Both the position numbers and the translations under genes were made by a program. Below are positions 28,955 to 39,675 of a stretch of DNA of 64,000 bases, piece by piece. Where the stretch lies: positions 1,684,830-1,748,829 of the forward strand of contig NZ_CP016615.1 in the NCBI RefSeq assembly GCF_013377275.1. The letters run 5' to 3'. The first letter of the stretch is position 1. Each line of letters opens with the position of its first letter. The DNA is from Vespertiliibacter pulmonis. Its GTDB lineage: Bacteria; Pseudomonadota; Gammaproteobacteria; Enterobacterales; Pasteurellaceae. The notes beneath the pieces were generated by a model, which was given only the letters and a program-made list of their open reading frames with translations, was not told the DNA's origin and made no database searches.

Positions 28955-30283
28955 TTAATTATATTGATCGATAATATTAGCCTGAACTTCAGCTCCATTC
29001 TCATTAATCGCTTGCCAAATTGGATACACAGCTTGATTATCTTGGCTTGCTATGCCTAATTTGACCGCTTGATCAACAATTATTCGTGCAATATCAAAAT
29101 GGCTTGAAAGTGGGTACTTCGCTAATTGTTCTCGTAAAATTTCACCAAGATCGATTGGTTTACCTTGCTCTCTAAATGGAATCAGATGTGATTGCATAAT
29201 TGCTACAATCTGCTCTTGTACAGAGATAAGCGATTCATATTCTAATTCTGCGGGCAATTCTCCAACAGCCTCAGCACTGTTTAATTCACTCTCACCTTCT
29301 CGCAAATCTAATAACCCTTCGGCTTTGGCAATATAGAGTTGCCAAGGATTATCAAAATAATCTTGAATAGATTGACGTAAACGTTGCCCAAACACTCGGT
29401 TTTTATCCATATCAATGGCGGTACGGATAAATTTATGGACGTGACGATCGTAGCCAATCCAAAGATCAATAGCTTGTTGTCCCCAGCTAATAATGCGATC
29501 TAATTTATTCTGTAAATTGACAATAAGATCATCAACAAACCCTAGATCATTTCGACCAATTAGACAACTTTGAATTCGTAATAATTGCGATTGTAATTTA
29601 TCTCCAGCAGAATTTAATGTGTCTTGCAATTCACGTAAATTACCCGAGGTTTCATCTAATAATTGCTGACAACTTGCAATTGCTTCGTGCCAGTTTTGGC
29701 TTAAAAGCCCTGCTATACGCTCACGTATATGTTGCTGATTTTCGTCCATCATTCGTTGTGATAGATCAATGCTGTCAAAAATTTCAGCCACTGAATATTT
29801 AAGGGGAGCAAATACTTGATTTCGCCAAAAACGTTCATCACCGTCTTCTTCTGCTGAAGTAGATGCACGCTGAATTTCATCTGCAACAATAGATAATTGG
29901 ATTGAAAGGCGTAATGAAGAAAATTCTCTTTGGCGGATATAATAATCAGCAATTCCAACCCCTAATGGTGTTAAACGATAAATCGCCAATCCTTCAGTAA
30001 ATTCACTGCTAAAACGATTAAGAAAACGTTGTTTTACAAGATCGTTAATTGCATTATTTGCACGCTGTGTCAAAGTGACATTAGATTGTTCAAACACAGT
30101 AGAAACGTGGCGGAAAAGATCTTGTAAATCGCTTTCAAGTAATTCTCCATCTGTTCTTTCATTATTGTAAAGAGCTATGGCTAATAAATAAGCAAGGCGT
30201 TCAGTAGAAAGTGAAAGTGAAAATTCACGATCTTTTGTCCATAAGACTAATTCGGGAAGTGTTTGTGCCAATTCTTCGTACAT
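28955..30283 (-). CDS. mukF: Chromosome partition protein MukF (kleisin)
   Basis: A 442-residue kleisin that bridges the MukB heads and binds MukE. An N-terminal winged-helix dimerisation domain (about 1-115, [19 protein letters not shown] and [18 protein letters not shown]) is followed by a helical middle region and a C-terminal winged-helix. The open frame continues 34 codons upstream, but the ATG at 30283 gives the N-terminus and length of E. coli MukF (440). No good Shine-Dalgarno is visible there (TATTCCGCTT), so the start is less certain than the identity. It follows rimK by 83 nt; an uptake word lies in that gap (30354-30362). Confidence 0.94.
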   Translation of the reverse strand: MYEELAQTLPELVLWTKDREFSLSLSTERLAYLLAIALYNNERTDGELLESDLQDLFRHVSTVFEQSNVTLTQRANNAINDLVKQRFLNRFSSEFTEGLAIYRLTPLGVGIADYYIRQREFSSLRLSIQLSIVADEIQRASTSAEEDGDERFWRNQVFAPLKYSVAEIFDSIDLSQRMMDENQQHIRERIAGLLSQNWHEAIASCQQLLDETSGNLRELQDTLNSAGDKLQSQLLRIQSCLIGRNDLGFVDDLIVNLQNKLDRIISWGQQAIDLWIGYDRHVHKFIRTAIDMDKNRVFGQRLRQSIQDYFDNPWQLYIAKAEGLLDLREGESELNSAEAVGELPAELEYESLISVQEQIVAIMQSHLIPFREQGKPIDLGEILREQLAKYPLSSHFDIARIIVDQAVKLGIASQDNQAVYPIWQAINENGAEVQANIIDQYN

Positions 30284-30366
30284 AAGCGGAATATTACCGT
30301 GAAAGAGAGATAAATAGGGTGTATTGTACCTTAAGCAGCATAAAATAGAAAAGACAAGCGGTAAGA

Positions 30367-31245
30367 TTAACTTACTTTTTTGCAAATTAAGTGGTGGATC
30401 ATTTTCCGTGCAATATCTATACCACTAACTTTTTCAATCATTTCCAAGCCCGGGCTTGCATTCACTTCTAATACCATTAAGCCTTGTTTAGAGCGAATAA
30501 GATCCACCCCTGCAACGTCTAGCCCTAGTGTTTTGGCCGCTTTAACAGCTAATTGTTTTTCTTCTTGTGATAATTCAATTGATTTTGCAGTTCCGCCTTG
30601 ATGAATATTAGCCCGAAACTCACCGCTTGTCCCCTGCCTAACCATTGATGCCACAACTTCATTACCAATAACAAAAGCACGAATATCTTCACCTTGTGCT
30701 TCTTTAATAAATTGTTGCGTCAAAATAGGAATATTCGCTGATTTTAAGGTATCTAATAAACTAACCGCACTTTGTTGGCTTTCTGATAACATTACACCAA
30801 TGCCCTGTGAACCTGATAATGTTTTTATGATGAACGGGCAGGAAAAATTGCGAATGCTTTCTTTCGTCTCACATAATTCACCTGCTAAGATAGTATTTGG
30901 TACAGAAATACCTTCTGCGACTAGCTTTTGTAGGCTTTGCCACTTATTTCGAGCTAATCTAACACTTGAAGTACTATTTAATACTGGAATACCCTGTAAT
31001 TCAAAATGGGATAAAACATTACAACCTATTTCTGTGGTCGTTGTGCCAAATCTAGGAATAATACCTTGATACTCAATAAAATCAGGTATCTTAGGATAGC
31101 TATATTGGAATTTTCCTTGTGTGAGTTTCAACATAAAATAGCTAGGATCAAGAATATCCACTGAATATCCAAATGCCTCTGCGCTAGATTTTAGTCGTTG
31201 GCAACTATATAAACGGGGTTCTCGACAAAGTATCAGTAATTTCAT
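30367..31245 (-). CDS. rimK: Ribosomal protein S6--L-glutamate ligase RimK
   Basis: A 292-residue ATP-grasp ligase that adds glutamate residues to the C-terminus of ribosomal protein S6. It shows the N-terminal [15 protein letters not shown], the ATP-grasp motifs [29 protein letters not shown] and HQGGTA, and the metal-binding [16 protein letters not shown]. Agreement with E. coli RimK is strong along the whole length (300). It starts 10 nt after the mtgA stop on the same strand, inside the run trpR-mtgA-rimK-mukF. An uptake word (30622-30630) lies within the coding part. Confidence 0.93.
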   Translation of the reverse strand: MKLLILCREPRLYSCQRLKSSAEAFGYSVDILDPSYFMLKLTQGKFQYSYPKIPDFIEYQGIIPRFGTTTTEIGCNVLSHFELQGIPVLNSTSSVRLARNKWQSLQKLVAEGISVPNTILAGELCETKESIRNFSCPFIIKTLSGSQGIGVMLSESQQSAVSLLDTLKSANIPILTQQFIKEAQGEDIRAFVIGNEVVASMVRQGTSGEFRANIHQGGTAKSIELSQEEKQLAVKAAKTLGLDVAGVDLIRSKQGLMVLEVNASPGLEMIEKVSGIDIARKMIHHLICKKVS

Positions 31246-31255
31246 TACGATTTGA

Positions 31256-32026
31256 TTATAATTTTTCTAAATATATACGACCGCCAAGATTTTGGATCTG
31301 TTGCATAATCCAGCGTTGGCGTTTAAGCATTGTAGTGGTTGGACGATCTACTCGATAAATAAAAGGATTTGGTAATGATGCCGCCAATAAAGCAGATTCT
31401 TGTAACGTGAGCTGTTTCGCTGATTTACCAAAATAGTGTTTTGCAGCCGCTTGAACACCAAAAATACCTCGCCCAAATTCTGCAATATTGAGATAAACTT
31501 CCAAAACTCGCTGTTTACTCCAAAGTGCTTCTACTAAAAGTGTTAGAGGGACTTCTAATCCTTTTCTAACCCAGCTTGTACCGTGCCAAAGATATAAATT
31601 TTTCACAGTTTGTTGCGATATAGTCGAAGCGCCTCGAGGTTTTTTACGGCTATTAGCGTTACGTTTTAACGCTAATAAAATCGCATCAACATCAATGCCA
31701 AAATGATTTTCAAAATTTTGATCTTCCCCTGCAATAACAGCCATTTGCATTTGCCAGGCAATATCATCAATACTGACCCAATCATAATGAATACGATAAT
31801 CTGAATGGAACAGATTTTCCACTTTCTTTTGTACCATATACGCTGAAAATGGTACGGGAACGGCTGAAAAAACGAGTGTTAAACAAAGATAAAAATTAGC
31901 AATCGCAAACCCAATTCGGCTGGTCATAAACCAAAACCAACCTTTCATTGAACGGATTTCACTTGGGATAAAAAAACGGCTCAAAATCCCTTTTTTACTT
32001 TTACGAGATTTCCTACGCTTTGCCAT
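31256..32026 (-). CDS. mtgA: Monofunctional peptidoglycan glycosyltransferase
   Basis: A 256-residue inner-membrane GT51 transglycosylase that polymerises lipid II into glycan strands without transpeptidase activity. A basic N-terminus (KRRKSRKSKKG) is followed by one membrane anchor (about 35-60). The catalytic motif is AGEDQNFENHFGID, and the second one is RGASTISQQTVKNLYL, with the downstream LEVYLNIAEFGRGIFGVQAA. Length fits MtgA (E. coli 242). The start overlaps the trpR end by 14 nt, so both genes are cotranscribed, as in H. influenzae. Confidence 0.96.
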   Translation of the reverse strand: MAKRRKSRKSKKGILSRFFIPSEIRSMKGWFWFMTSRIGFAIANFYLCLTLVFSAVPVPFSAYMVQKKVENLFHSDYRIHYDWVSIDDIAWQMQMAVIAGEDQNFENHFGIDVDAILLALKRNANSRKKPRGASTISQQTVKNLYLWHGTSWVRKGLEVPLTLLVEALWSKQRVLEVYLNIAEFGRGIFGVQAAAKHYFGKSAKQLTLQESALLAASLPNPFIYRVDRPTTTMLKRQRWIMQQIQNLGGRIYLEKL

Positions 32027-32321
32027 TGAGTTTTTTACTCACCCATTCTCGAATATCAGGATTAACCACTTTCAGCATATTTGAACCACGAGTAATAGTC
32101 GCCGCACTGGTTCGAAGCTGTTGCTGAATCTCTCGTTGTGGTAAATCAGTATTTAATAAAGCATTGATAATTTGCACACGTAACCCAAATGAATTACGTT
32201 CATCTGTTGTAAATAACATTTCTAAAAGGTTTTCCAACTTATCTTCTTCTACTGCCAGCTTAACTAAGAATATAAATTGTTGCCATTCTGATATATCACG
32301 GGGGGTATAAATATTTTTCAT
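32013..32321 (-). CDS. trpR: Trp operon repressor
   Basis: A 102-residue all-helical dimeric repressor that binds operators of tryptophan genes when loaded with L-tryptophan. The helix-turn-helix LPQREIQQQLRTSAATITRGSN (split here as LPQREIQQQL and RTSAATITRGSN) and the following LKVVNPDIREW match the family. It overlaps mtgA by 14 nt. The upstream 66 nt contain an uptake-word dyad and a possible -10 TATAAA near the ATG; no clear TrpR operator is seen, so autoregulation is not supported by sequence. Confidence 0.93.
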   Translation of the reverse strand: MKNIYTPRDISEWQQFIFLVKLAVEEDKLENLLEMLFTTDERNSFGLRVQIINALLNTDLPQREIQQQLRTSAATITRGSNMLKVVNPDIREWVSKKLNGKA

Positions 32322-32338
32322 TATTTTATACTCGTTGA

Positions 32339-32379
32339 AAGCGGTTAGTTGACAAAAAATTGTTCGAATCTAACCGCTT
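32339..32379. repeat. Inverted uptake-word pair between lolA and trpR
   Basis: AAGCGGTTAG (32339-32348) pairs over 10 bp with CTAACCGCTT (32370-32379) across 21 nt. Both arms are partial uptake words. In the transcribed (-) direction there is no T-run; on the + strand TTTTGTTATTTTTT follows. Confidence 0.65.
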
Positions 32380-32387
32380 GAGTTTTG

Positions 32388-33026
32388 TTATTTTTTATTA
32401 GTTTTCGTACGTTGATCGTCTAATTCAACACCTTTAGGCACGTTAAATTTGAAGAGGTCATTTGCTATACTTGCTGTTGAAATATTGCGTAATACATAAA
32501 GATTGCTTTGCCCATCACGCTCAATTGTACTAAAGCCTTTCATCAATCCATTGCTATCAATTCGAACATCAAATTGTTTGATCCCACTTTTTTTCGATTT
32601 TGGTTTTAATGTAAAACTGTCGATATTCTGTTGTACATCATAACGATCCCAGTGATCTTTATTATTACTTGTAAGTAATACAAAAGGCGTGTTATTTACA
32701 GCATCACTAACCCAATTTGCAGTAACTTGAGCTACAAAAGGATCATAAAACCAGAGCGTTTTACCATCGGATATAATTGTATTTTCTTGAGGGATTTTCG
32801 TATCCATTCTAAACAGATTAGGACGTTTTACCTGAAATGTTCCTTTGCCTTTTTGAATTTCTTTTCCTTTGCTAGAACGTACTGTTTGATCAAAATCAGC
32901 ACTATATTGATTAACTAACTCTAATCGTTTCTGTAATTCCGCTACGGCTTGTACATCAGCCATTGCGGTTTGAACTAATGATAATAGCCCTAATCCAAAC
33001 AATGATTTTTTAAGCAATTGTTGCAT
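32388..33026 (-). CDS. lolA: Outer-membrane lipoprotein carrier protein LolA
   Basis: A 212-residue periplasmic chaperone that takes lipoproteins from LolCDE and hands them to LolB. The signal peptide ends at AMA (residues 21-23), with cleavage before DVQAV. The mature part shows the [12 protein letters not shown] opening, [16 protein letters not shown], the [15 protein letters not shown] segment and a C-terminal [11 protein letters not shown], all typical. Length is normal (E. coli 203). A 41-codon lipoprotein gene lies 74 nt upstream on the same strand; lolA is not next to ftsK as it is in E. coli. Confidence 0.96.
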   Translation of the reverse strand: MQQLLKKSLFGLGLLSLVQTAMADVQAVAELQKRLELVNQYSADFDQTVRSSKGKEIQKGKGTFQVKRPNLFRMDTKIPQENTIISDGKTLWFYDPFVAQVTANWVSDAVNNTPFVLLTSNNKDHWDRYDVQQNIDSFTLKPKSKKSGIKQFDVRIDSNGLMKGFSTIERDGQSNLYVLRNISTASIANDLFKFNVPKGVELDDQRTKTNKK

Positions 33027-33100
33027 TTTTATTCCTCTATTTATTATTTAATGGGAATTTGAACTTAAAATAAGCTAAAAGTTCGTTTTTAATTATCCAA

Positions 33101-33226
33101 TTAGAAACGAATACCTGTGCCAAGCCCAACACCTACGCCCACACCATTTGATCCTCCACTAGCATTTACGCCCATAGAACAACCTGTGATCAATAAAATA
33201 GAACAGATTAGTAAGATTTTTGTCAT
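33101..33226 (-). CDS. Small Gly/Val-rich lipoprotein, 41 residues
   Basis: The product begins MTKILLICSILLITGCSMGV: a short basic/hydrophobic signal and a clear lipobox LITGC, with Cys16 as the modified residue. The mature peptide is only 26 residues, with the repeat-like tail GGSNGVGVGVGLGTGIRF. A good ribosome-binding site AAGGAAATAAAA precedes the ATG. It lies upstream of lolA on the same strand, divergent from the YceB-like gene. I do not recognise the family; tiny glycine-rich lipoproteins are common in gamma-proteobacteria and mostly unstudied. The call rests on lipobox plus ribosome-binding site. Confidence 0.72.
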   Translation of the reverse strand: MTKILLICSILLITGCSMGVNASGGSNGVGVGVGLGTGIRF

Positions 33227-33252
33227 TTTTATTTCCTTTATTTGAAAACTAT

Positions 33253-33293
33253 TGTACCGTTAGTACAGCTAACTAGCTAAGTGTAATATTACA
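33253..33293. promoter_or_regulatory. Two dyads in the divergent lipoprotein/YceB-like spacer
   Basis: TGTAC-N5-GTACA (33253-33267) and the perfect 12-bp palindrome TGTAATATTACA (33282-33293) lie in the 122-nt spacer between the two divergent envelope genes. They are good candidates for operators of a shared regulator; none is identified. Confidence 0.4.
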
Positions 33294-33348
33294 TTTAACA
33301 TAATAGACTAGTTTAATAAGACATTACCTATTTTAAAAGGAAAATTAG

Positions 33349-33918
33349 ATGAAAATTTTACAAAAGTGTATTTTTCTAGTGATGCCGTTTGCTTTATCTA
33401 TTGCATACGCTAACCCTCTTTCTATTTCTGAACCAGAAATCAATCAATATTTAGCCACTCGACTTAATGAAAAAATCCCTTTAAAAAATAGCATTGGCAT
33501 TCCACACATTTTTCAATTAGATTATCAACTGCGTGACATTGCAACGAAAATTGGACAAACGGAAGAAAAACGTGTTGAAGTAATGGGTACTATCAATGGG
33601 AAATTGAAAGTAAAAGGTAAGCAATATGATGTCAATTTAAGTTTAGATTTGGATACTATTCCCTATTACGATAATGAAAAAGGCGCTGTGTTTTTGAAAG
33701 ATATTCGTTTAGCTCATTGGGCTATTTCACCTGAAAAATATCAATTAGAATTACAGCCTTTTATTTCTCCCCTAGCGGAAAGTTTCGCTTACCTGCTAAA
33801 TAGTAATCCCGTTTATACCCTTGATGAAAGTAAAACAAAAGAAGCGTTGATTAAGAAATTTGGTAAACAAATTATTGTTGAAAAAGGTGCCATTCGCTTA
33901 GAAACAACCATCTTTTAA
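33349..33918 (+). CDS. DUF1439 (YceB-like) periplasmic protein
   Basis: A 189-residue exported protein of the DUF1439 family, related to E. coli lipoprotein YceB (function unknown; lipid-binding fold suspected). Family features are SEPEINQYL near the mature start, the SIGIPHIFQLDYQLRDIATKIG segment and the characteristic TIPYYDNEKGAVFLKDIRLA block. E. coli YceB has a lipobox, but here the signal peptide ends in ...SIAYA-NPLS with no cysteine, so it should be a soluble periplasmic protein. AAAGGAAAATTAG precedes the ATG. It is divergent from the small lipoprotein gene and convergent with gltA. Confidence 0.8.
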   Translation: MKILQKCIFLVMPFALSIAYANPLSISEPEINQYLATRLNEKIPLKNSIGIPHIFQLDYQLRDIATKIGQTEEKRVEVMGTINGKLKVKGKQYDVNLSLDLDTIPYYDNEKGAVFLKDIRLAHWAISPEKYQLELQPFISPLAESFAYLLNSNPVYTLDESKTKEALIKKFGKQIIVEKGAIRLETTIF

Positions 33919-33934
33919 ATTTTGATTCATAAAA

Positions 33935-33964
33935 AAATCGGCATACAATACGCTATGCCGATTT
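33935..33964. terminator. Bidirectional terminator between YceB-like gene and gltA
   Basis: AAATCGGCATA (33935-33945) pairs over 11 bp with TATGCCGATTT (33954-33964). On the - strand TTTTTTTATG follows (including the stem T-run), ideal for gltA; on the + strand TTTAATATTT follows. Confidence 0.88.
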
Positions 33965-33998
33965 AATATTTATGAGTAAATAAATTTAGCTTTTGACC

Positions 33999-35285
33999 TT
34001 ATTTATCTACAATATGGCGTTCAATATGCCCAGTATAAATTTGACGTGGACGAACGATTTTTAAATTCTCTTCATACATTTCTTTCCAGTTTGCAATCCA
34101 GCCTACCGTTCTTGCTAAAGCGAAAATTACCGTAAACATTGAAGTTGGGATACCAATAGCTTGTAAAATGATGCCTGAATAGAAATCAACGTTTGGATAA
34201 AGTTTACGTTCAACAAAATATGGGTCATTTAATGCAATACGTTCTAGTTCCATTGCAACTTCAAGAAGTGGTGTATTTACACCTAACTCTTTTAATACCT
34301 CGTGACAAGTTTCACGCATTACTTTTGCTCGTGGATCGTAATTTTTATAGACACGATGTCCAAAGCCCATTAGTCTAAATGGATCATTTTTATCTTTCGC
34401 ACGAGCAATAAATTCAGGAATACGATCAACTGAACCAATTTCTTGTAACATTTTAATACAAGCTTCATTTGCTCCACCGTGAGCTGGTCCCCAAAGAGAA
34501 GCAATACCTGCTGCAATACAAGCAAATGGATTTGGTCCAGAAGATGCTACACCACGCACGGCTGATGTTGATGCATTTTGTTCATGATCTGCGTGTAAGG
34601 TGAAAATTCTATCCATTGCTCGTTCAATAACTGGATTTACCTCATAAGGTTCACACGGTGTTGCAAACATCATATAAAGAAAATTACCTGAATAAGATAA
34701 ATTATATTGTGGGTACATAAATGGACGACCAATACTATATTTGTAACACATTGCTGCCAAAGTTGGCATTTTTGCTAGTAGGCGGATAGCGGTTTGATAT
34801 TGAGATTCTTTGCAGTTTAAATCAACCGTATCGTTATAAAAAGCTGCTAATGCACTACTTGCCGCACACATTACGGCCATTGGGTGAGAGTCTCGGCGGA
34901 AACCTTGAAATAAACGGGTAAATTGTTCGTTTACCATATAATGAGAGCAGATCTCTTTTTTAAAGCTTTCTAACTGTTCTGATGTAGGTAACTCACCATT
35001 TAATAATAAATAGGACACTTCAAGGTAAGTTTTGTGCATTGCTAATTCATCAATAGGGTATCCACGATGAAGTAGAATGCCTTCATTACCATCAATATAA
35101 GTAATGCCAGATTCACAGACTGCCGTTGAAGTTAAGCCTTGATCGTAGGTAAATAATTTTTCTTTTTGTAAGGCTTCTACCCCAATGGCATCATAGCCTA
35201 AATTGCTCTGATAAACGGGTAAAGAAAATTTACGGCCATCGCTTAATTGAAGCTCTGCGGTTAAAGTTGGATGTAGTTTTGGCAT
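33999..35285 (-). CDS. gltA: Citrate synthase
   Basis: A 428-residue type-II citrate synthase condensing acetyl-CoA and oxaloacetate. Catalytic His residues lie in the [10 protein letters not shown] block and the [15 protein letters not shown] block, and the Asp in the VDFYSG block. The N-terminal extension typical of the NADH-sensitive hexameric enzyme of Gram-negative bacteria is present. Length matches E. coli GltA (427). AAGGGGAACATT precedes the ATG. It is the last of three TCA genes read icd, acnB, gltA on the - strand, and a strong terminator follows. H. influenzae lacks this set. Confidence 0.97.
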   Translation of the reverse strand: MPKLHPTLTAELQLSDGRKFSLPVYQSNLGYDAIGVEALQKEKLFTYDQGLTSTAVCESGITYIDGNEGILLHRGYPIDELAMHKTYLEVSYLLLNGELPTSEQLESFKKEICSHYMVNEQFTRLFQGFRRDSHPMAVMCAASSALAAFYNDTVDLNCKESQYQTAIRLLAKMPTLAAMCYKYSIGRPFMYPQYNLSYSGNFLYMMFATPCEPYEVNPVIERAMDRIFTLHADHEQNASTSAVRGVASSGPNPFACIAAGIASLWGPAHGGANEACIKMLQEIGSVDRIPEFIARAKDKNDPFRLMGFGHRVYKNYDPRAKVMRETCHEVLKELGVNTPLLEVAMELERIALNDPYFVERKLYPNVDFYSGIILQAIGIPTSMFTVIFALARTVGWIANWKEMYEENLKIVRPRQIYTGHIERHIVDK

Positions 35286-35335
35286 AATGTTCCCCTTTCT
35301 TTTAATATATTCGGTTATTTACTATTTAAAATAGT

Positions 35336-35389
35336 AAGCGGTCAGATTAATACTTAAATATTGCAAATATTTTTATGTTCTTACCGCTT
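35336..35389. repeat. Inverted uptake-word pair between acnB and gltA
   Basis: AAGCGGT (35336-35342) faces ACCGCTT (35383-35389) across 40 nt in the acnB-gltA spacer. Arms are partial uptake words. No T-run is placed for termination. Confidence 0.55.
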
Positions 35390-35399
35390 GAGATTAATC

Positions 35400-38006
35400 T
35401 TAATTACAGCTTGTTTGGAAAATCAGGCTATCTGCTTTTTTCATATAGCTATTAATTTCATTAAAGTTCATATAACGATATGTATCATCTTTATCGTTAT
35501 CTAAACTATTCACATAATTTAGGTATTCATCTAAAGTTGGAATACGACCTAATAAGGCACAAACTGCAGATAATTCAGCTGAAGCCAGGTAAACAAAAGC
35601 ATCTTTCCCCATACGATTTGGGAAGTTCCGAGTTGATGTTGAGACAACTGTTGCTCCATCAGCTACACGAGCTTGGTTACCCATACAAAGCGAACAGCCT
35701 GGAATTTCAATACGTGCACCACTTTTACCGTAAATACTGTAATAACCTTCTTCAGTGAGTAGTTCAGCATCCATTCTTGTTGGTGGAACAATCCACAAAC
35801 GAGTTGGAAGCATTCCTTGATTTTGGTTAAGTAATTTACCTGCAGCACGGAAATGTCCAATATTTGTCATACAAGAACCGATAAATACTTCATCAACTTT
35901 ATTGCCTTGAACTTCAGATAATTTACGGGCATCATCAGGATCATTAGGTGCACACAGAATTGGTTCTTTAATTTCATTGAGATCAATATCAATAACTGCC
36001 GCATATTCTGCATCAGCATCAGCTTCAAGTAATTGTGGGTTCTCAATCCATTCTTCCATTGCACGAATACGGCGCTCAATCGTTCTTATATCGCCGTAGC
36101 CTTCAGCAATCATCCATTTCAATAACACAATATTTGATTTGAGATATTCAATGATTGGGGCTTTATCAAGTTTAATTGTACACGCTGCAGCAGAGCGTTC
36201 TGCTGAAGCATCAGAAAGTTCAAAGGCTTGCTCTACTTTAAGATGTTCTAAACCTTCAATTTCTAAAATACGCCCTGAGAAAATATTTTTCTTGCCTGCT
36301 TTTTCAACGGTTAATAATCCTTGTTGAATAGCATAATAAGGAATAGCGTGAACTAAATCACGTAAGGTAATACCTGGTTGTAGGTCACCTTTAAAACGTA
36401 CCAATACAGATTCAGGCATATCTAACGGCATTACACCTGTTGCAGCAGCAAAAGCAACTAATCCTGAACCTGCCGGGAATGAAATGCCAATAGGGAAACG
36501 AGTATGAGAATCACCACCTGTACCTACGGTATCAGGGAGTAACATGCGATTTAACCACGAATGAATAACGCCATCACCAGGTCTTAACGACACCCCCCCA
36601 CGATTCATAATAAAATCAGGTAATGTATGGTGCGTTACCACATCAACAGGTTTTGGATAAGCGGCAGTATGGCAGAAAGATTGCATAACTAAATCGGCAG
36701 AAAAACCCAAACAGGCTAAATCTTTCAGCTCATCTCGAGTCATTGGCCCTGTGGTATCTTGAGATCCAACAGAGGTCATTCTTGGCTCACAATATTGACC
36801 TGCTCGAATACCTTCTACGCCACAAGCTCTCCCTACCATTTTTTGTGCAAGGGTGAATCCTTTACTATTTTCCCCTGCAGTTTGTGGCTTCACAAAAACA
36901 TCACTTTCTGGTAATCCGAGTTCTACTCTAGCTTTATGTGTCAAACCACGTCCAATAATAAGAGGAATACGCCCCCCTGCCCGAACTTCATCTAATAACA
37001 CTTCTGTTTTTAAACTAAATTCTGCGATGATTTCATCAGAATTATGTTTGCAGATTTTTCCTGCATATGGATAGAGATCAATGATATCTCCCATATGTAA
37101 TTGGCTCACATCAACTTCAATAGGTAACGAACCGGCATCTTCCATTGTATTGAAGAAAATAGGTGCAATTTTTCCACCTAAAACTACACCACCTGCACGT
37201 TTATTTGGGATATAAGGAATATCATCACCCATTAGCCATAGCACAGAGTTTGTTGCTGATTTACGAGAAGAACCTGTTCCGACTACATCACCAACATAAA
37301 CAAGAGGAAAACCTTTCTCTTTGAGAGTTTCAATCTGTTTCATTGGACCAACCACACCGGCTTGATCTGGTTCAATACCTTCACGTTCATTTTTCAACAT
37401 AGCCAAGGCGTGTAGAGGAATATCTGGACGAGACCACGCATCTTGAGCAGGTGATAAATCATCAGTATTAGTTTCACCTGTAACTTTAAACACAGTTAAA
37501 GTAATTTTCTCTGCTAATTTAGGACGAGATAAGAACCAATCAGCATTTGCCCACGAAGTTAAAATTTGTTGTGCAAACGTGTTGCCTGCTTTGGCTTTTT
37601 CTGCCACATCGTGAAAGCTATCAAACATTAATAATGTAGTCGAAAGTGCATCAACCGCAAGAGGAGCTAAATCAGGATTATCTAAGGCTTGAATAAGTGG
37701 TTCAATATTATATCCGCCTTGCATTGTCCCCAGCAATTTGATGGCGTGTTGGGCTGATACAAGCGGTGAGTTCACTTCACCTTTTACCAGCGCAGCAAGA
37801 AATGAAGCTTTAACATAGGCAGATTCATCAACACCAGCAGGAATACGTGTTTCAAAAAGATTGAGTAAAAAATTAGGATCGTTATCAAGAGGTTGTTTAA
37901 GTAATTCAATAAGCTGGGCAGTTTGCTCAGCATTAAGTGGTAATGGTGCAACACCTTGTGTTGCGCGTTCTTCAACGTGTTTTTGGTAATCAATTAAAAA
38001 AGACAT
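35400..38006 (-). CDS. acnB: Aconitate hydratase B
   Basis: An 868-residue 4Fe-4S enzyme isomerising citrate to isocitrate; the B type has an N-terminal HEAT-like domain, then the swivel domain, then the cluster-binding domains. The cluster cysteines are in [19 protein letters not shown] and [10 protein letters not shown]. The AcnB-type opening [13 protein letters not shown] is present. A GTG five codons upstream is in frame, but GGAGATC sits well before the ATG at 38006, giving near-E. coli length (865). It lies between icd and gltA, with an uptake word inside (37759-37767). Confidence 0.97.
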   Translation of the reverse strand: MSFLIDYQKHVEERATQGVAPLPLNAEQTAQLIELLKQPLDNDPNFLLNLFETRIPAGVDESAYVKASFLAALVKGEVNSPLVSAQHAIKLLGTMQGGYNIEPLIQALDNPDLAPLAVDALSTTLLMFDSFHDVAEKAKAGNTFAQQILTSWANADWFLSRPKLAEKITLTVFKVTGETNTDDLSPAQDAWSRPDIPLHALAMLKNEREGIEPDQAGVVGPMKQIETLKEKGFPLVYVGDVVGTGSSRKSATNSVLWLMGDDIPYIPNKRAGGVVLGGKIAPIFFNTMEDAGSLPIEVDVSQLHMGDIIDLYPYAGKICKHNSDEIIAEFSLKTEVLLDEVRAGGRIPLIIGRGLTHKARVELGLPESDVFVKPQTAGENSKGFTLAQKMVGRACGVEGIRAGQYCEPRMTSVGSQDTTGPMTRDELKDLACLGFSADLVMQSFCHTAAYPKPVDVVTHHTLPDFIMNRGGVSLRPGDGVIHSWLNRMLLPDTVGTGGDSHTRFPIGISFPAGSGLVAFAAATGVMPLDMPESVLVRFKGDLQPGITLRDLVHAIPYYAIQQGLLTVEKAGKKNIFSGRILEIEGLEHLKVEQAFELSDASAERSAAACTIKLDKAPIIEYLKSNIVLLKWMIAEGYGDIRTIERRIRAMEEWIENPQLLEADADAEYAAVIDIDLNEIKEPILCAPNDPDDARKLSEVQGNKVDEVFIGSCMTNIGHFRAAGKLLNQNQGMLPTRLWIVPPTRMDAELLTEEGYYSIYGKSGARIEIPGCSLCMGNQARVADGATVVSTSTRNFPNRMGKDAFVYLASAELSAVCALLGRIPTLDEYLNYVNSLDNDKDDTYRYMNFNEINSYMKKADSLIFQTSCN

Positions 38007-38144
38007 ACAAATGATCTCCACTTAAAAAATCGGCATCAATAAAATACTGGTTTAATGATAGCCAAAGGAATAAAAATAACAAGTCATTAACAAATTATTT
38101 TTACAATTTGATAACAACTTCACAAAATCTAAAAAGAAAAATAA

Positions 38145-38180
38145 AAAAGCGACTTTACCAGTAAAGATAAAATCGCTTTT
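38145..38180 (-). terminator. Intrinsic terminator of icd
   Basis: AAAAGCGA (38145-38152) pairs with TCGCTTTT (38173-38180), and CTTTAC/GTAAAG pairs inside. On the - strand TTTTTTATTTTTC follows. It lies 20 nt after the icd stop, so icd is terminated before acnB. Confidence 0.85.
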
Positions 38181-38200
38181 CTTGTCATATAAAACTTGAT

Positions 38201-39451
38201 TTACATATTATTAACAATATCTTGAGCAAATTCTGATGTTGTACGTAACATTGCCTCTGGTAGGGTTTCTGCAAAATCAAAGGTAACCGTTTTATTTGCA
38301 ATTGTTTTAGCCACTGCTTTCACCACTAAATCGGCAGCTTCTAACCAACCCAAATGGCGTAGCATCATCTCACCACTTAAAATAATTGATCCTGGGTTTG
38401 CTTTATTTTGTCCTGCAATTTTAGGTGCTGTGCCGTGAGTCGCTTCAAAAATTGCAGCCTCAAAGCCAATATTTGCCCCCGGTGAAATACCAATACCACC
38501 AACTTGAGCAGCTAACGCATCAGAAATATAATCGCCATTGAGATTCAATGTTGCGATAACATCATAATCAGTTGGGTGTAATAAAATTTCCTGCAAGAAG
38601 GCATCGGCAATACTATCTTTAATAATAATTTCTTTGCCTGTTTTAGGATTTTTAAGTGTATGCCAAGGGCCATTATCAATTGGCTCTGCTCCAAATTCTT
38701 TAGCAACTTCATATCCCCACTCTTTAAATGCACCTTCCGTAAATTTCATAATGTTACCTTTATGAACAAGGGTTAAAGAATCACGATCATTGTCAATCAC
38801 ATATTGTAATGCAGCTCTAACTAAACGTTGTGTACCCTGCTTAGAGACAGGTTTAATTCCAATACCGCAATCTTCCGTAAAACGGATTTTTTTCACGCCC
38901 ATTTCATTGGTAAGAAAATGAATAACTTTATTGGCTTCTTCAGAACCTGCAACCCACTCTACCCCTGCATAAATATCTTCTGAATTTTCACGGAAAATTA
39001 CCATATCAACTAATTCAGGGTGTTTAACAGGGCTTGGTGTTCCTTCATAATAACGGATTGGACGTAAACAGTTATATAAATCTAACCCTTGACGCATAGC
39101 AACATTTAATGAACGAATACCACCACCAACTGGGGTCATTAACGGGCCTTTAATTGCAACATGATAAGTTTTAATTAAATCTAACGTTTCTTCAGGCAAC
39201 CAAGTATTTTCACCATATACTTGATTGGCTTTTTCGCCTGCATAGATTTCTAACCATTCAATTTTACGTTTACCACCATAAGCTTTTTCCACTGCGGCAT
39301 CAATAACGGTACGCATTGCTGGAGTTACATCAATACCGATACCATCGCCTTCAATAAAAGGAATAATAGGGTGATCGGGTACATTTAACGAACCATCTGA
39401 ATTTAATGTAATAGCTTGACCTGTAACTGGTTGTTTAACTTTCTGTTGCAT
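38201..39451 (-). CDS. icd: Isocitrate dehydrogenase (NADP+)
   Basis: A 416-residue NADP-dependent decarboxylating dehydrogenase converting isocitrate to 2-oxoglutarate. The [13 protein letters not shown] loop contains the substrate-binding serine (the phosphorylated Ser113 of E. coli). Metal-binding aspartates are in [18 protein letters not shown] (split at GDYISD), and the NADP-contacting [13 protein letters not shown] follows. The frame runs 16 codons further upstream, but GAGGGTAATCTT precedes the ATG at 39451, giving exactly the E. coli length. No aceK (IDH kinase) or glyoxylate-shunt gene is nearby. Confidence 0.97.
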   Translation of the reverse strand: MQQKVKQPVTGQAITLNSDGSLNVPDHPIIPFIEGDGIGIDVTPAMRTVIDAAVEKAYGGKRKIEWLEIYAGEKANQVYGENTWLPEETLDLIKTYHVAIKGPLMTPVGGGIRSLNVAMRQGLDLYNCLRPIRYYEGTPSPVKHPELVDMVIFRENSEDIYAGVEWVAGSEEANKVIHFLTNEMGVKKIRFTEDCGIGIKPVSKQGTQRLVRAALQYVIDNDRDSLTLVHKGNIMKFTEGAFKEWGYEVAKEFGAEPIDNGPWHTLKNPKTGKEIIIKDSIADAFLQEILLHPTDYDVIATLNLNGDYISDALAAQVGGIGISPGANIGFEAAIFEATHGTAPKIAGQNKANPGSIILSGEMMLRHLGWLEAADLVVKAVAKTIANKTVTFDFAETLPEAMLRTTSEFAQDIVNNM

Positions 39452-39675
39452 AAGATTACCCTCAAGTTTAGTAAATAATGAGAAAAATAGGCAAATCATT
39501 AAGTTGATCTGCTATTGATAGCGCTTCATATCATAATACTTTTTCATTTATTTTACAAAATTTTTACAAATAAGCGCACATTTTACTCACAAGTTAAATT
39601 TATGTAATAAAAAAGGCTAATATTATTAGCCCTTCTTATTTAGATAAGTAAAATTTTAGATAATCTTACCGCTTG

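Noticed and set aside
32322-32387. TrpR operator for autoregulation of trpR
   Set aside because: Only GAGTATA near the ATG resembles a half-site; the second half is missing.
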